Shown in pieces: positions 1 through 8,459 of a DNA stretch of 64,000 nt. The notes beneath the pieces were generated by a model. That model saw only the letters and a program-made list of their open reading frames with translations, did not search any database and was not told the origin of the DNA. Origin of the DNA: Actinomycetota bacterium (GTDB lineage Bacteria; Actinomycetota; Thermoleophilia; Solirubrobacterales; Solirubrobacteraceae); the NCBI GenBank assembly GCA_018268595.1, contig JAFDWH010000009.1:62001-126000 (forward strand), given 5' to 3'. The position numbers and the translations under genes were made by a program. Each line of letters opens with the position of its first letter. The first letter of the stretch is position 1.

Positions 1-12
1 GATGTCTGCCAT

Positions 13-37
13 GGAGCCTCCGCGCGCCGGCGGCTCC
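13..37. terminator. possible hairpin terminator at window edge
   Basis: A 6-bp inverted repeat (GGAGCC / GGCTCC) encloses a further 3-bp stem (CCG/CGG) around a CGCGC loop. It lies downstream of the minus-strand methyltransferase gene that ends at 99. There is no T-run, as is usual for hairpins in this GC range. It could equally serve a gene lying outside the window. The rest of 1-98 shows nothing I recognise. Confidence 0.3.
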
Positions 38-98
38 GATCGCGCCGTGCCGCCGCGCGAGACCCATTAAACATCATTTCTGTGTATTGCGGGGCGCT

Positions 99-923
99 TC
101 AGCCGCCGGCCACGCGGACGACCGTCAACAGGTACGTCGGGTGGGCGAGCAGCGAGCCGTCCGTCGCCTCGTTGTGGCGGGCGTAGAGCGCGGCCAGGTC
201 CGCGCGCGCCGCCTCCCAGCCGCCCTGCGGCTCGAGCGCCCGCTTCGCCATGATCGTCGGCCCCAGCACGCGCTCGGTGTAGTCGATCCATGCGTCGACC
301 GACGGCGCGCGCACCGAGTCGCGCGCCGGCCGCAGCTCCGTCGTCACCTCCGCGGCGTCGGCGAACAGCTCGCGTACCACGGCGTCGCTGCCCCACGCGA
401 TCGGCGGTCTGAAGCCGTCCGGCGGCGGCGGCATGTGACGCCCGAGCGTGCCGAACATCTCGCCGTTGAGCCCGTCCGGCGCCCACGCCGCGACCGCGAC
501 CGTCCCACCGGGACGGCAGACGCGCAACAGCTCCGCGGCGGTGCGCGCCTGGTCGGGCGCGAACATCGCGCCGAACACGGAGGTGACGCGGTCGAAGCTG
601 TCGTCGGGGAACGGCAGCGCCTGCGCGTCGCCCTCCACGAGCGCCAGCTCGACGCCCTCCTCGGCGGCGCGCCGCTCGGCGACGAGCAGCAGCTCCGGCG
701 TGAGGTCGAGCCCGGTCACGCGCGCCCCGCGGCGCGCGGCCTCGAGCGCGGCGTTGCCGGTGCCGGTCGCGACGTCGAGCACGGCCTCGCCCGCCTGCAC
801 GCCGGCCGCGTCGAGCAGCTCGTGCGAGACGCGCTCGATCGTCCGCGCGATGTCGGAGTAGTCGCCCTCCGCCCACATGGCGCGCTGGCGCCGGGTCAGC
901 TCGGCTGGATCGAATGTGGTCAT
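99..923 (-). CDS. class I SAM-dependent methyltransferase
   Basis: This 274-residue protein has a Rossmann-fold methyltransferase core of the UbiE/Methyltransf_11 kind. Motif I reads LDVATGTGNAALEA at about residues 48-61, followed by an acidic end of strand 2 (VTGLDLTPE), motif II around GDAQALPFPDDSFD, and a post-motif RPGGTVAVAAW. The C-terminal third is variable and probably shapes the acceptor site. It would methylate a small molecule or lipid in the cytoplasm, but the substrate cannot be read from sequence. It is a single gene, not overlapping its neighbour. A TAGGGT box lies 7 nt before the ATG and there is no Shine-Dalgarno sequence, which suggests a leaderless transcript. Confidence 0.85.
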   Translation of the reverse strand: MTTFDPAELTRRQRAMWAEGDYSDIARTIERVSHELLDAAGVQAGEAVLDVATGTGNAALEAARRGARVTGLDLTPELLLVAERRAAEEGVELALVEGDAQALPFPDDSFDRVTSVFGAMFAPDQARTAAELLRVCRPGGTVAVAAWAPDGLNGEMFGTLGRHMPPPPDGFRPPIAWGSDAVVRELFADAAEVTTELRPARDSVRAPSVDAWIDYTERVLGPTIMAKRALEPQGGWEAARADLAALYARHNEATDGSLLAHPTYLLTVVRVAGG

Positions 924-930
924 GCGGACG

Positions 931-936
931 ACCCTA
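931..936 (-). promoter_or_regulatory. -10 box, leaderless methyltransferase promoter
   Basis: TAGGGT on the minus strand is followed by 7 nt and then the ATG at 923. It fits the TANNNT-N6/7-start pattern that recurs through this window. No clear -35 box is visible. Confidence 0.4.
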
Positions 937-975
937 CTCCACGCGCCCGCGCGGGAGATGAACGGCTCGTGACGC

Positions 976-3066
976 TCAGGCGACGGCGGCGCCGGTGGCG
1001 ACCACCGGCTCGATAATCGCCGCCGGCTGCGGGACGCGGGCCGGCTCGCCCGCCGGACGCGCGGGGACGGGCTCGCCGGGACGGCGCCCGCGCACCTCGT
1101 GGTGGCTGCAGACGACGTAGCACCACTCCATCAGCGCCACGCGCGCCGCCGGCTCGAGCTCGACGATGCGCGTCCCCAGCACGAAGCCCTCCGCGGCCGG
1201 ACGGCACGAGCGCACCTCGGCCACGACGTGCACGTCGCGCACGCAGCCCTCGCTGTCCTCCAGGTCCAGGCGCACCGGCATGCGCACGCCGGCGTCGACC
1301 GGCGCGGTCGCCAGCAGGCCGAGGCCGGCAGCGTTCGCATCCAGCAGGCGCGCGGAGACCGAGCCGCCGGGCGTGAGGCAGACAGCGGGCGCGTCGCCCT
1401 CGAAGCGGTAGATCAGGCGGCGCTGGCGGCGACCGGCCACCAGCACGAGCGTGCGCAGGACGCGCCGCAGCTCGATCACCGCCAGAAGCGGGATCAGGAC
1501 GTCGGCGATCGGCGGCAGGTCCGGCAGCGGGCCGACGCCCCACAGGTCGAGCACGCGCATCACGATCCCGGCCGTCAGCGCGAACGCCAGGAAGCAGGCG
1601 ATCTTCAGCCGCGCGAGCGCGTGCGTCCCGCCGAGGTCGATCCCCTCCTTGGGCGTGACCTTGAAGGCGGTCTTCGCCGGCACGATCGCGCAGCGCAGCG
1701 CGCGCGCGTAGATGCCCATCGTCATCAGCTCGTAGTGCGTCGTCTCGGCGATCCGCATGTAGCCGCGCGCGAGCGCCGAGCCGGCCGCGAGGTTGAGCAC
1801 GAGCGCGGGCGCCCACAGCGTCGCGAGCGCGAGCCAGTCGACGCGCATCGGCAGCCAGCCGGACCACAGCACGAGCGCGAGCGTCAGCAGCAGCAGCAGG
1901 CGCATCGGCGGCGCGAGGTAGGAGGCGAGGCTGACGAAGTAGGAGAGCCGCTGGAGCGGTCTCAGCTCGCGCGCGCGCAACGGCGACTCCCGCAGCGTGA
2001 AGACGGCGAGGTTCCCGCGCGACCAGCGGTCGCGCTGCAGCAGGTAGCCGTCGAGGTCGTGCGGCGCGAGGCCCTGCACGAGCACCTCGTCGTGGTAGCG
2101 GGACGTCCAGCCGTGGCGCTGCAGGCGGATCGTCGTGTGGAAGTCCTCCGCGATCGTCTCGGTCGCGACGCCGCCGATTCCCAGCAGCGCGTCGCGGCGG
2201 ATGACGGCCGCCGAGCCGCACCAGAAGGCGGCGCCGTGGCGGTCCTTGCCGGGGCAGATCACGTGGTAGAAGAGCGACTGCTCGTGACGCCCGACGGCGT
2301 AGTGCTGGACGGAGTCCTGGTTGGAGAAGTCGTGCGGGCTCTGCACGAGCGCGACCTGCGGGTCCTCGAAGTAGCCGACGAGCGCGTCGAGCGCGTCCGG
2401 CATCGGCACGTGGTCGGCGTCGAGCACGAACACGAGCTCGCCGTCGGTGCGCGGCAGCGCGGCGTTGATGTTGCCCGCCTTCGCGTGGCTGTTGTCGGGG
2501 CGCGTGAGGTAGCGCGCGCCGGTCAGCTCCGCGAGCGCGCGCATGTTCTCGCGGCGGCCGTCGTCGAGCAGGTAGGTCGTGTGCGGGTAGCGCAGCGCAC
2601 GGCAGCCGGCGAGCGTCGCGAGCACGACCTCCTCCGGCTCGTCGTAGGTGCAGACGTAGACGTCGACCGGCGGGTGGCTGACGATCGGCGGGCGCGTCAC
2701 GGGCGTGCGCCTCCAGGAGAACCACGTGAGCGTGCCGAGCGCCCAGATGCCGTACAGCTCGGTGACGAGCAGCATCGCGAAGGTGACCGGGCTCGCGCCC
2801 GCGCCCGTCCAGCCGACGCGCCACGTCAGGTAGACGGCGCCCCACGCCAGCGCGGCGAGCGCGATCGTGCGCGTGAGGCGGTGGTGGCGCTCGAAGAAGC
2901 GCCCGTAGCGCGGGCGCGCGTCGCGCCCGCGCGCCTCGGTGCCGACGCGCCCGGCGATCCAGGCGGTGCCGAGCGCGAGCCGCAGCAGGCGGCCGGCGTC
3001 GGGGTGGAGGCGGTTGCGGAGGCGGCCGACCATGGCGGTTGGATCGGCGCGCCGACGTTCGTCCAC
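976..3066 (-). CDS. membrane family-2 glycosyltransferase with PilZ-like domain
   Basis: This 696-residue processive glycosyltransferase resembles bacterial cellulose synthase (BcsA-like). Two N-terminal membrane segments (about 65-115) precede a GT-A domain with DDG at 168-170, DAD at 216-218, the general-base motif AED at 306-308 and QRDRW at 344-348. Four or so membrane helices follow, then a C-terminal PilZ-like domain (about 560-680). It would polymerise a beta-linked glycan across the membrane, probably under cyclic-di-GMP control. The PilZ second motif reads DANAAG instead of D/NxSxxG, so binding is uncertain. No bcsB or bcsC homologue is nearby, so the polymer may not be cellulose. 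The GTG at 3066 gives the longest frame; ATG at 3033 is an alternative start. Confidence 0.85.
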   Translation of the reverse strand: MDERRRADPTAMVGRLRNRLHPDAGRLLRLALGTAWIAGRVGTEARGRDARPRYGRFFERHHRLTRTIALAALAWGAVYLTWRVGWTGAGASPVTFAMLLVTELYGIWALGTLTWFSWRRTPVTRPPIVSHPPVDVYVCTYDEPEEVVLATLAGCRALRYPHTTYLLDDGRRENMRALAELTGARYLTRPDNSHAKAGNINAALPRTDGELVFVLDADHVPMPDALDALVGYFEDPQVALVQSPHDFSNQDSVQHYAVGRHEQSLFYHVICPGKDRHGAAFWCGSAAVIRRDALLGIGGVATETIAEDFHTTIRLQRHGWTSRYHDEVLVQGLAPHDLDGYLLQRDRWSRGNLAVFTLRESPLRARELRPLQRLSYFVSLASYLAPPMRLLLLLTLALVLWSGWLPMRVDWLALATLWAPALVLNLAAGSALARGYMRIAETTHYELMTMGIYARALRCAIVPAKTAFKVTPKEGIDLGGTHALARLKIACFLAFALTAGIVMRVLDLWGVGPLPDLPPIADVLIPLLAVIELRRVLRTLVLVAGRRQRRLIYRFEGDAPAVCLTPGGSVSARLLDANAAGLGLLATAPVDAGVRMPVRLDLEDSEGCVRDVHVVAEVRSCRPAAEGFVLGTRIVELEPAARVALMEWCYVVCSHHEVRGRRPGEPVPARPAGEPARVPQPAAIIEPVVATGAAVA

Positions 3067-3096
3067 GAGCGCTGTGGACGGATGTCCGGGATCTCG

Positions 3097-3121
3097 CGGC
3101 CGGCGCTCAAGGCGCCGGCCG
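3097..3121 (-). terminator. hairpin terminator of ssrA
   Basis: A perfect 10-bp GC-rich stem (3097-3106 with 3112-3121) encloses the 5-nt loop TCAAG and begins 4 nt beyond the tmRNA 3' end. No U-tract follows. It separates ssrA from the glycosyltransferase gene downstream. Confidence 0.6.
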
Positions 3122-3124
3122 GAG

Positions 3125-3490
3125 TGGAGACGCCGGGAATCGAACCCGGGTCCGCGGTCGCGTGAAAGGCAGCGTCTACGAGCGTAGCCGGCGCTCTGGT
3201 CTCGTCCCCCGCTCGCCTCGCCGGCGGGGTTGCGGGGGGCCAGCCTCCTGAAGTTGTCCCCGGTTCGGCGGAGGCGGGCCTCGCCGGGTGAGCCTGCGTT
3301 CTGATTCCGGCGAAACCCCGCGGCAGGCTGGCGGGGGCCGAAACCTCACGGCTTAGCTAGGTGCTAAGCGGCGAGGGCGTACTCGTGAGAGTCCGCACGT
3401 ATGGTTTTCCCGGTGGTTTTACGAGGCCTACCGGGACCTCGGCTCGCAACCACCCCCACGAGAACAACCACGTCGAAGCCTGTCGTCCCC
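3125..3490 (-). ncRNA. ssrA: transfer-messenger RNA (tmRNA)
   Basis: This tmRNA rescues ribosomes stalled on broken mRNA and tags the nascent chain for proteolysis, together with SmpB (6199-6681). The 5' end GGGGACG pairs with the 3' CGTCTCC to form a 7-bp acceptor stem with one G-U pair, and the discriminator A is at 3125. The T-arm GGTTCGATTCC is intact. The CCA end is not encoded. The tag frame starts at a GCG resume codon and reads A-D-S-H-E-Y-A-L-A-A before TAG, ending in the usual ALAA degron. The tRNA-like ends and the mRNA-like core between them give about 366 nt, a normal length. A TACACT box about 20 nt upstream of the mature end may be the -10 element of a precursor. Confidence 0.95.
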
Positions 3491-3534
3491 TGGGGTTTAC
3501 TGCGCCCTCAAGTGTAGCTGCCACACTCCCTTCC

Positions 3535-4389
3535 ATGGATCAGCGCGTCGAGTGGCTGCCGCCCGCAACGCCCACGCCGGCCACGCCGGAGGACGTCGGG
3601 CTGCCGCCCGCCCGCCCGCGCAGCGGCGTCAAGCGCCTCGCCGGCCCGCTCGCCGTGCTCGCGGCCGCCGCGGCGAAGCTCAAGGGCCTGCTCCTGCTGC
3701 TGCCGAAGCTGAAGCTGCTGACGACCTCCGGCACGATGCTCGTCTCGGTCGCCGCCTACAGCCTGATCTGGGGCTGGCGCTTCGCGGCCGGCTTCGTGCT
3801 GCTGCTGCTCGTGCACGAGCTGGGGCATGTGATCCAGCTGCGTCGTGAGGGCCTGGAGGCGAGCGCGCCGATGTTCATCCCGTTCCTCGGCGCGGTCGTC
3901 GCGGCGAAGTCGCTCGGCGACGACGCGGCGGCCGAGGCGCGCGTCGGCCTCGCCGGCCCGGTGCTCGGCTCGCTCGGCGCGGCGCTGCTGATCCCCGTCT
4001 GGCTCGCGACCGGGAACGAGCTGTGGCGGGCGCTCGCGTTCACCGGCTTCTTCCTCAACCTCTTCAACCTGCTGCCGGTCGTGCCGCTCGACGGCGGCCG
4101 CGCGATGGCGGCGATGGCGCCGTGGATGTGGTTCGCGGGGCTCGCCGCGATGGCCGCGCTCGCGATCGCCTTCCCCAATCCGATCATCCTGCTGATCCTC
4201 GCGTTTGCCGCGCTCTCGACGTGGCAGCGCTGGAAGGCGCGCCGCGCCGGCGGCGCAGAGGCCGCGGCCTACTACCGCGTGAAGCCGGCGCACCGCGCGG
4301 CGATCGCCGTCGTCTACGTCGGCCTGATCGCCGCGCTCGTGCTGGGCATGGACGCGACGCACATCGCGCGCACGTTCGCCGACGCCTGA
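3535..4389 (+). CDS. M50-type membrane metalloprotease
   Basis: This 284-residue site-2-protease-family membrane protein has the zinc-binding HELGH at residues 94-98 inside a hydrophobic helix. The partner motif PLDGG sits at 184-188, with Asp186 as the third ligand. At least five membrane segments are predicted by eye. The N-terminal 30 residues are Pro-rich. Enzymes of this fold cut membrane-embedded substrates, often anti-sigma factors, but no such partner lies adjacent. The frame is open from 3361, but that would run antisense through ssrA, so the ATG at 3535 is chosen. The gene diverges from ssrA and precedes the EACC1/caspase pair by 68 bp; a functional link is possible but unproven. 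Confidence 0.85.
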   Translation: MDQRVEWLPPATPTPATPEDVGLPPARPRSGVKRLAGPLAVLAAAAAKLKGLLLLLPKLKLLTTSGTMLVSVAAYSLIWGWRFAAGFVLLLLVHELGHVIQLRREGLEASAPMFIPFLGAVVAAKSLGDDAAAEARVGLAGPVLGSLGAALLIPVWLATGNELWRALAFTGFFLNLFNLLPVVPLDGGRAMAAMAPWMWFAGLAAMAALAIAFPNPIILLILAFAALSTWQRWKARRAGGAEAAAYYRVKPAHRAAIAVVYVGLIAALVLGMDATHIARTFADA

Positions 4390-4442
4390 GCGAGCGGCTC
4401 GGCCTCCCGTCTACGGGTCGGCTCGCCGGCCGGGGGCGGACT

Positions 4443-4448
4443 TAGACT
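4443..4448 (+). promoter_or_regulatory. -10 box upstream of EACC1/caspase pair
   Basis: TAGACT lies 9 nt before the ATG at 4458, and no Shine-Dalgarno sequence lies between. This implies a leaderless or very short-leader transcript, so the pair probably has its own promoter. No convincing -35 box is visible. Confidence 0.4.
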
Positions 4449-4457
4449 TTCCGCGCG

Positions 4458-4859
4458 ATGGAAAACGCCGGAAGCTCCAAGCTGCTGACCGTGCAGATCG
4501 GGCTCGGTCCAGACGCCGAAGCGGAGGACTTCGACGCCGCGGCACTCGCGCTTCGACGCGAGCTGCTGGAGCTTGACGCGGTCGACGCGCGTCGCGCGCC
4601 GGGCCCTCCGGCGCGCGACGGCGCACGCGCGCTCGACGGCCCGCTGCTCGGCGCCCTGCTCGTCACCGCCAGCGACGGTGCGATCCCGGCGATCCTCCAG
4701 CTGCTCGGCGCGTGGGCGCGCCGCGGGCCCGAGCGCAGCGTGAAGCTGAAGCTCGGCGACGATGCGATCGAGGTCACCGGCGTGACGGACGCGACGCAGC
4801 GCGAGCTGATCGACGCGTTCCTCGCGCGCAATCGCTCGCACCCGTCCGATCGGCGATGA
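4458..4859 (+). CDS. EACC1-like caspase-associated small protein
   Basis: This is a 133-residue soluble protein. The C-terminal half alternates beta-rich segments and an amphipathic helix: a helical stretch AIPAILQLLGAWARRG, then VKLKLGDDAIEVTGVT, then a helix ending the protein. That pattern (a helix followed by a strand giving the sense 'x-is-I-x-V', then a helix) matches the effector-associated constant component 1 (EACC1) proteins described next to bacterial caspase and trypsin effectors. It overlaps the caspase gene by 4 bp (ATGA), so the two are translationally coupled. In such systems the small component is proposed to regulate or link the effector. Family assignment is from memory of the pattern and would need a profile search. 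Confidence 0.6.
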   Translation: MENAGSSKLLTVQIGLGPDAEAEDFDAAALALRRELLELDAVDARRAPGPPARDGARALDGPLLGALLVTASDGAIPAILQLLGAWARRGPERSVKLKLGDDAIEVTGVTDATQRELIDAFLARNRSHPSDRR

Positions 4860-6211
4860 CCGACGGCTCGCGCCACGCGCTCGTCGTCGCCGGCTCCCGC
4901 TACGAGGACCCGAAGCTGCGGCAGCTGCGGTCGCCCGCGACAGACGCCGAGCGGCTCGCCGGCGTGCTCGGCGATCCGGCGATCGGCGACTTCGCCGTTG
5001 AGAGCGCGATCGACGAGTCGGAGGGAGCGCTGCGCCGGCGCATCGCCGCCTTCCTCGCCAACCGCCGCTCCGACGACCTGCTGCTGCTGCACTTCTCGTG
5101 CCATGGCGTCCAGGACGAGGGCGGCGAGCTGCATCTCGCCGCCCGCGACACCGAGATCGAGCTGCTGGGTGCGACGAGCATCGCCGCGTCGTGGCTGAGC
5201 GAGCAGATCGCGCGCAGCCGCTCGAAGCGGATCGTGCTGCTGCTGGACTGCTGCTTCAGCGGCTCGTTCCCGTTCGGCCTGCGAGCGCGGGCCGGAGAGA
5301 CGATCGCGGTGACGCCGCACCTCGACGGTCGTGGACGCGTGGTGATCACCGCCTCGAGCGCGATGGAGTACTCCTGGGAGGGGGATCACCTGTCCGCGGA
5401 GCCGTCGCCCTCGGTCTTCACGCAGGCGGTGCTGGAGGGCCTGGAGACGGGCGCAGCCGATCGCGACGGCGACGACTGGGTCTCCGTCGACGAGCTCTAC
5501 GACTACGTCTGCGACCGCGTCCACGAGCGGGCGCCGTACCAGCGGCCGCAGAAGAAGAGCGACGTCGACGGCGCGATCCTGCTCGCGCGGACGCCGGCCG
5601 TCCCGCCCGCGCCGAGCGTCCCCCGCACGCCGCCGCGCACGCAGACCGCGACGAGCACACGGCCGGCGCCACGTCCCGCCGCGACGCTGGCACCGGAGCG
5701 CATCGCGGCGACGAGCGATCTTGCCCAACCGCGCGTCGTGTTCCGCTGGCCGCAGCGGCGCGACCGGGTGCTGGCGACGCTCGTCGACGGGCCGCTCGTG
5801 CTGCTCGCCGGCCTGCTGCCGGCGCTGGCGGTCGCGCTGCCGCTCGACGCGCTGGCGTCGTCCACCGCGGCGGGCCTCGTCTTCTACGTCACGGTCCTGC
5901 CGCTCGGCGGCGCCGGCTATCTGACGCTGCTGGCGGCCTTCCACCGCGACCGCACGCTCGGCCAGCAGCTCCGCTCGCTGCGCGTCGTCGCGCCCGACGG
6001 CGGCGAGGCGTCGCTGCGACGACGGTCGCTGCGGGAGGCGCTGAAGTGGGCGGTGCCGATCGCCTCGCTGTTCACCCTGGGGCTGCTCGGGCGCCTCGCG
6101 TGGCGGCACGTCAAGCGTCGTCGGCGCCCGTTCTACGACCGCGTCGCCGGCACATCGCTCGTGCAGGCGGAGCTGCTGGCCGCGGAGCTGCCGCCGGCTC
6201 AGCGCATGTGA
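4856..6211 (+). CDS. caspase-like protease with C-terminal RDD membrane domain
   Basis: This 451-residue protein fuses two domains. Residues 1-240 form a C14/metacaspase-like protease: the first strand is HALVVAGSRY, the catalytic His83 sits in HFSCHG, and Cys133 in LLLDCCFSG. A Pro/Thr-rich linker spans about 250-300. The rest is an RDD membrane domain with RRDRVLATLVDG, TLGQQLRSLRVV and FYDRVAGTSLV and about three membrane helices. The protease would thus face the cytoplasm, tethered to the inner membrane. Bacterial caspases paired with EACC1 are predicted conflict or cell-death effectors. The ATG at 4856 overlaps the upstream stop. The 3' end overlaps smpB convergently by 13 bp. Confidence 0.85.
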   Translation: MTDGSRHALVVAGSRYEDPKLRQLRSPATDAERLAGVLGDPAIGDFAVESAIDESEGALRRRIAAFLANRRSDDLLLLHFSCHGVQDEGGELHLAARDTEIELLGATSIAASWLSEQIARSRSKRIVLLLDCCFSGSFPFGLRARAGETIAVTPHLDGRGRVVITASSAMEYSWEGDHLSAEPSPSVFTQAVLEGLETGAADRDGDDWVSVDELYDYVCDRVHERAPYQRPQKKSDVDGAILLARTPAVPPAPSVPRTPPRTQTATSTRPAPRPAATLAPERIAATSDLAQPRVVFRWPQRRDRVLATLVDGPLVLLAGLLPALAVALPLDALASSTAAGLVFYVTVLPLGGAGYLTLLAAFHRDRTLGQQLRSLRVVAPDGGEASLRRRSLREALKWAVPIASLFTLGLLGRLAWRHVKRRRRPFYDRVAGTSLVQAELLAAELPPAQRM

Positions 6212-6681
6212 TCGCGCAGCTCGCGCTGCACGTCGCGCGCCATCTCGCGACTCTTGATCGCCTCGCGCTTGTCGAAGCGGTCCTTGCCCTGCGCGAGCGC
6301 CAGCTCGACCTTCGCGTGCGGGCCTCTGAAGTAGATCCGCGTCGGCACGAGCGTCAGCCCGCGCTCTCTCGCTCTGCCCACGAGGCGGTCGATCTCGCGG
6401 CGTCTGAGCAGCAGCTTGCGGTCGCGCTCGGGCGCGTGGTTGTCGTGGTAGGCGGGCGCGTACGGCGGGATGTGCAGGTGGTGCAGCCACACCTCGCCTT
6501 CTCTGACGGTCGCGTACGCGTCCTTCATCTGCGCGCCGCCGGTGCGCAGCGACTTCACCTCGGTCCCCTTCAGGACGATCCCGCACTCGACCGTGTCGAG
6601 CAGGTTGAAACGGTGGCGCGCCTGCCGGTTGGTCGCCACGTCGCCCGGCGCGAACTTGCGCTTGCCCTTGCCCTTCGCCAT
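6199..6681 (-). CDS. smpB: SsrA-binding protein SmpB
   Basis: This 160-residue RNA-binding protein delivers tmRNA to stalled ribosomes. The conserved landmarks are present: ATNRQARHRFNLLDTVECG near the N-terminus, GTEVKSLR, the LHIPPY segment, KLLLRRREIDRLVG, and the C-terminal tail KSREMARDVQRELR that enters the mRNA channel. The ATG at 6681 (MAKGKGKRKFAPG) is chosen. The frame is open 52 codons further, but that extension is Arg-rich and lies inside rnr. The gene follows rnr with an 11-bp gap and lies about 2.7 kb from ssrA on the same strand, so the trans-translation partners are linked. Confidence 0.97.
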   Translation of the reverse strand: MAKGKGKRKFAPGDVATNRQARHRFNLLDTVECGIVLKGTEVKSLRTGGAQMKDAYATVREGEVWLHHLHIPPYAPAYHDNHAPERDRKLLLRRREIDRLVGRARERGLTLVPTRIYFRGPHAKVELALAQGKDRFDKREAIKSREMARDVQRELRDHMR

Positions 6682-6692
6682 GACGGACAGCC

Positions 6693-8459
6693 TTACATCT
6701 CGACGGGCAGCAGGTCGACCCGCCCGCGCGCCGTGTCGACGCGATCCACCTGCACGCGCACGCGGTCGCCGATGCGGATCGCCGCGCCGCTGCGCGTGCC
6801 TTCGAGGATCGTGCCCTCCTCGTTGAGCTCCCACCACTCGCCGCGCAGCTTGCGCACCGGCAGCATCCCCTCATGCCCGTCGCCGAAGACGACGAACGCG
6901 CCGGCGCCGATCACGCCCGTCACCTCGCCCTCGAAGTCCTGCTCCCAGCCGCGCTCGAACAGCTCGCGCTCGAGCAGGAACGCGCGCGCGACGTCGTCGG
7001 CGGCCCGCTCGACGCTCATCGCGTCGCGCTCGCGCGCGGAGCACCAGTCGCCCGCGCCGGGCAGCGCGCTCGCCTTCGGCGCCTCCTCCCCGCCGCCGAC
7101 GGCGCTCAGCAGCGCGCGGTGGCAGACGAGGTCGGGATAGCGCCGGATCGGCGAGGTGAAGTGGCAGTAGTGCGTCAGGCCGAGGCCGGCGTGGCCGAGG
7201 TTCGCGGGGTCGTAACGGGCCAGCTTGAGCGAGCGCAGCACGAGCCCGTTGAGCCCGATCATCCCCTGGCCGGTGCGCTGGACGTGCTGCTCGACGAGGT
7301 GCGAGCACTGCGCGATCGTCTCCGCCGCCTGCTGCGGCGTGAGGTACTCGGGCGTCGGCGGCGTCGCCACGTCGAGCGAGGCGAGCTGCGCGACGAGGCG
7401 CTCGGCGGCCTCCCCCTCGGGCCGCTCGTGGACGCGGTAGAGCGTCGGGACGCTGCGGTCGGACAGCAGCTTCGCGACCTGCTGGTTGGCGAGGATCATC
7501 AGGTGCTCGATCAGGCGATGCGCCTCCGTCTGCACGACGCGATGCTGCGCGGTCACGTGGCCCTGGGAGTCGAACGCGAAGTCGGGCTCGACCGACTCGA
7601 CCGCCAGCGCCCCGCCGCGCTCGCGCTCGGCCTGCAGCGCGGCCGACGCCTCGCGCGCCGCCGCGAGCGGCTCCGCCCACGGCGTCTCCGGATGCTCGCG
7701 CAGCGCGAAGATGCGGTCGACCTGGTCGTAGTCGAGCCGCTTGTCGGAGCGGATCAGCGAGCGGTAGAACGCGCTGCGCACGACGCTCACGCCGTCGAGG
7801 TCGAGCTCGACCGTGACGGCGTTGCGGTCCTCGCCGGGCCGCAGCGAGCAAGCGCCGTTGGAGAGCGCCTCCGGCAGCATCGGCTCGACCTTGCCGGGGA
7901 CGTAGACGCTCGTGCCGCGCCGGTAGGCCTCCTTGTCGACGAGCGACCCGGGCCGCACGTAGGCGGAGACGTCCGCGATGTGGACCCAGATGCGCCATCT
8001 GCCCTCGCCGCGCCGCTCGGCCGAGATCGCGTCGTCGAAGTCCTTCGCGGTCGCCGGGTCGATCGTGAACGTCGTCAGGTCGCGCAGGTCGCGGCGCGCG
8101 ACGTCCGGCACGCCGTCGCCCTCCGCTGCTTCGCGCGCGGCGCGCTCGACCGCCGGGTCGAAGCGGCGCCTGAGCCCGCGGTCGAGCATCAGCGCCTCCA
8201 GCACGTCGCGTGCGACGTCCGGGCGGCCGATCCGCCGCTCGACCTTGGCGTGGCCGCGACCGCCCTGTCCTCCCCGCCCGCCGGCCCGCAGCAGCACCAG
8301 GTCGCCGACGCGCGCTCTGCGGTCCGCGTCGACGATCAGCTGCGCGGCGCGCCCGAAGAACGGGTCGCCGACGAGGAAGCGCCCGCGCTTGTCGAGCACC
8401 GCGACGACGCTCGCACGGGGGGCGACGCGCTCCCCGTCGCGTGGCTGCCAGCGCGTCAC
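6693..8459 (-). CDS. rnr: ribonuclease R / RNase II family exoribonuclease
   Basis: This 588-residue 3'-5' exoribonuclease has an N-terminal cold-shock-like region, the RNB catalytic domain (about 115-450) and a C-terminal S1 domain with [15 protein letters not shown]. The RNB domain contains the metal-binding [15 protein letters not shown], with its Asp cluster, and [14 protein letters not shown], and further on [12 protein letters not shown]. It is shorter than E. coli RNase R (about 800 residues) because the N-terminal extension is missing. RNase R degrades the defective mRNA released by trans-translation, which fits its position immediately upstream of smpB. The GTG start overlaps the stop of the S41 peptidase gene by 4 bp. 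Confidence 0.93.
   Translation of the reverse strand: MTRWQPRDGERVAPRASVVAVLDKRGRFLVGDPFFGRAAQLIVDADRRARVGDLVLLRAGGRGGQGGRGHAKVERRIGRPDVARDVLEALMLDRGLRRRFDPAVERAAREAAEGDGVPDVARRDLRDLTTFTIDPATAKDFDDAISAERRGEGRWRIWVHIADVSAYVRPGSLVDKEAYRRGTSVYVPGKVEPMLPEALSNGACSLRPGEDRNAVTVELDLDGVSVVRSAFYRSLIRSDKRLDYDQVDRIFALREHPETPWAEPLAAAREASAALQAERERGGALAVESVEPDFAFDSQGHVTAQHRVVQTEAHRLIEHLMILANQQVAKLLSDRSVPTLYRVHERPEGEAAERLVAQLASLDVATPPTPEYLTPQQAAETIAQCSHLVEQHVQRTGQGMIGLNGLVLRSLKLARYDPANLGHAGLGLTHYCHFTSPIRRYPDLVCHRALLSAVGGGEEAPKASALPGAGDWCSARERDAMSVERAADDVARAFLLERELFERGWEQDFEGEVTGVIGAGAFVVFGDGHEGMLPVRKLRGEWWELNEEGTILEGTRSGAAIRIGDRVRVQVDRVDTARGRVDLLPVEM

Noticed and set aside
920-2845. Long open frame antisense or out of phase to the cellulose-synthase-like gene
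   Set aside because: High GC opens many frames on all six strands. This one is Arg/Ala-rich, lacks domains, and the overlapping frame has clear catalytic motifs. The same applies to most other long shadow frames in the window.
3361-3534. Upstream extension of the M50 protease frame
   Set aside because: It runs antisense through the mature tmRNA gene and has no match to the family; the ATG at 3535 fits better.
4712-4855. Extended N-terminus of the caspase protein
   Set aside because: The frame is open upstream but lies within the EACC1-like gene and is Arg-rich; ATG at 4856 gives the proper first strand of the caspase fold.
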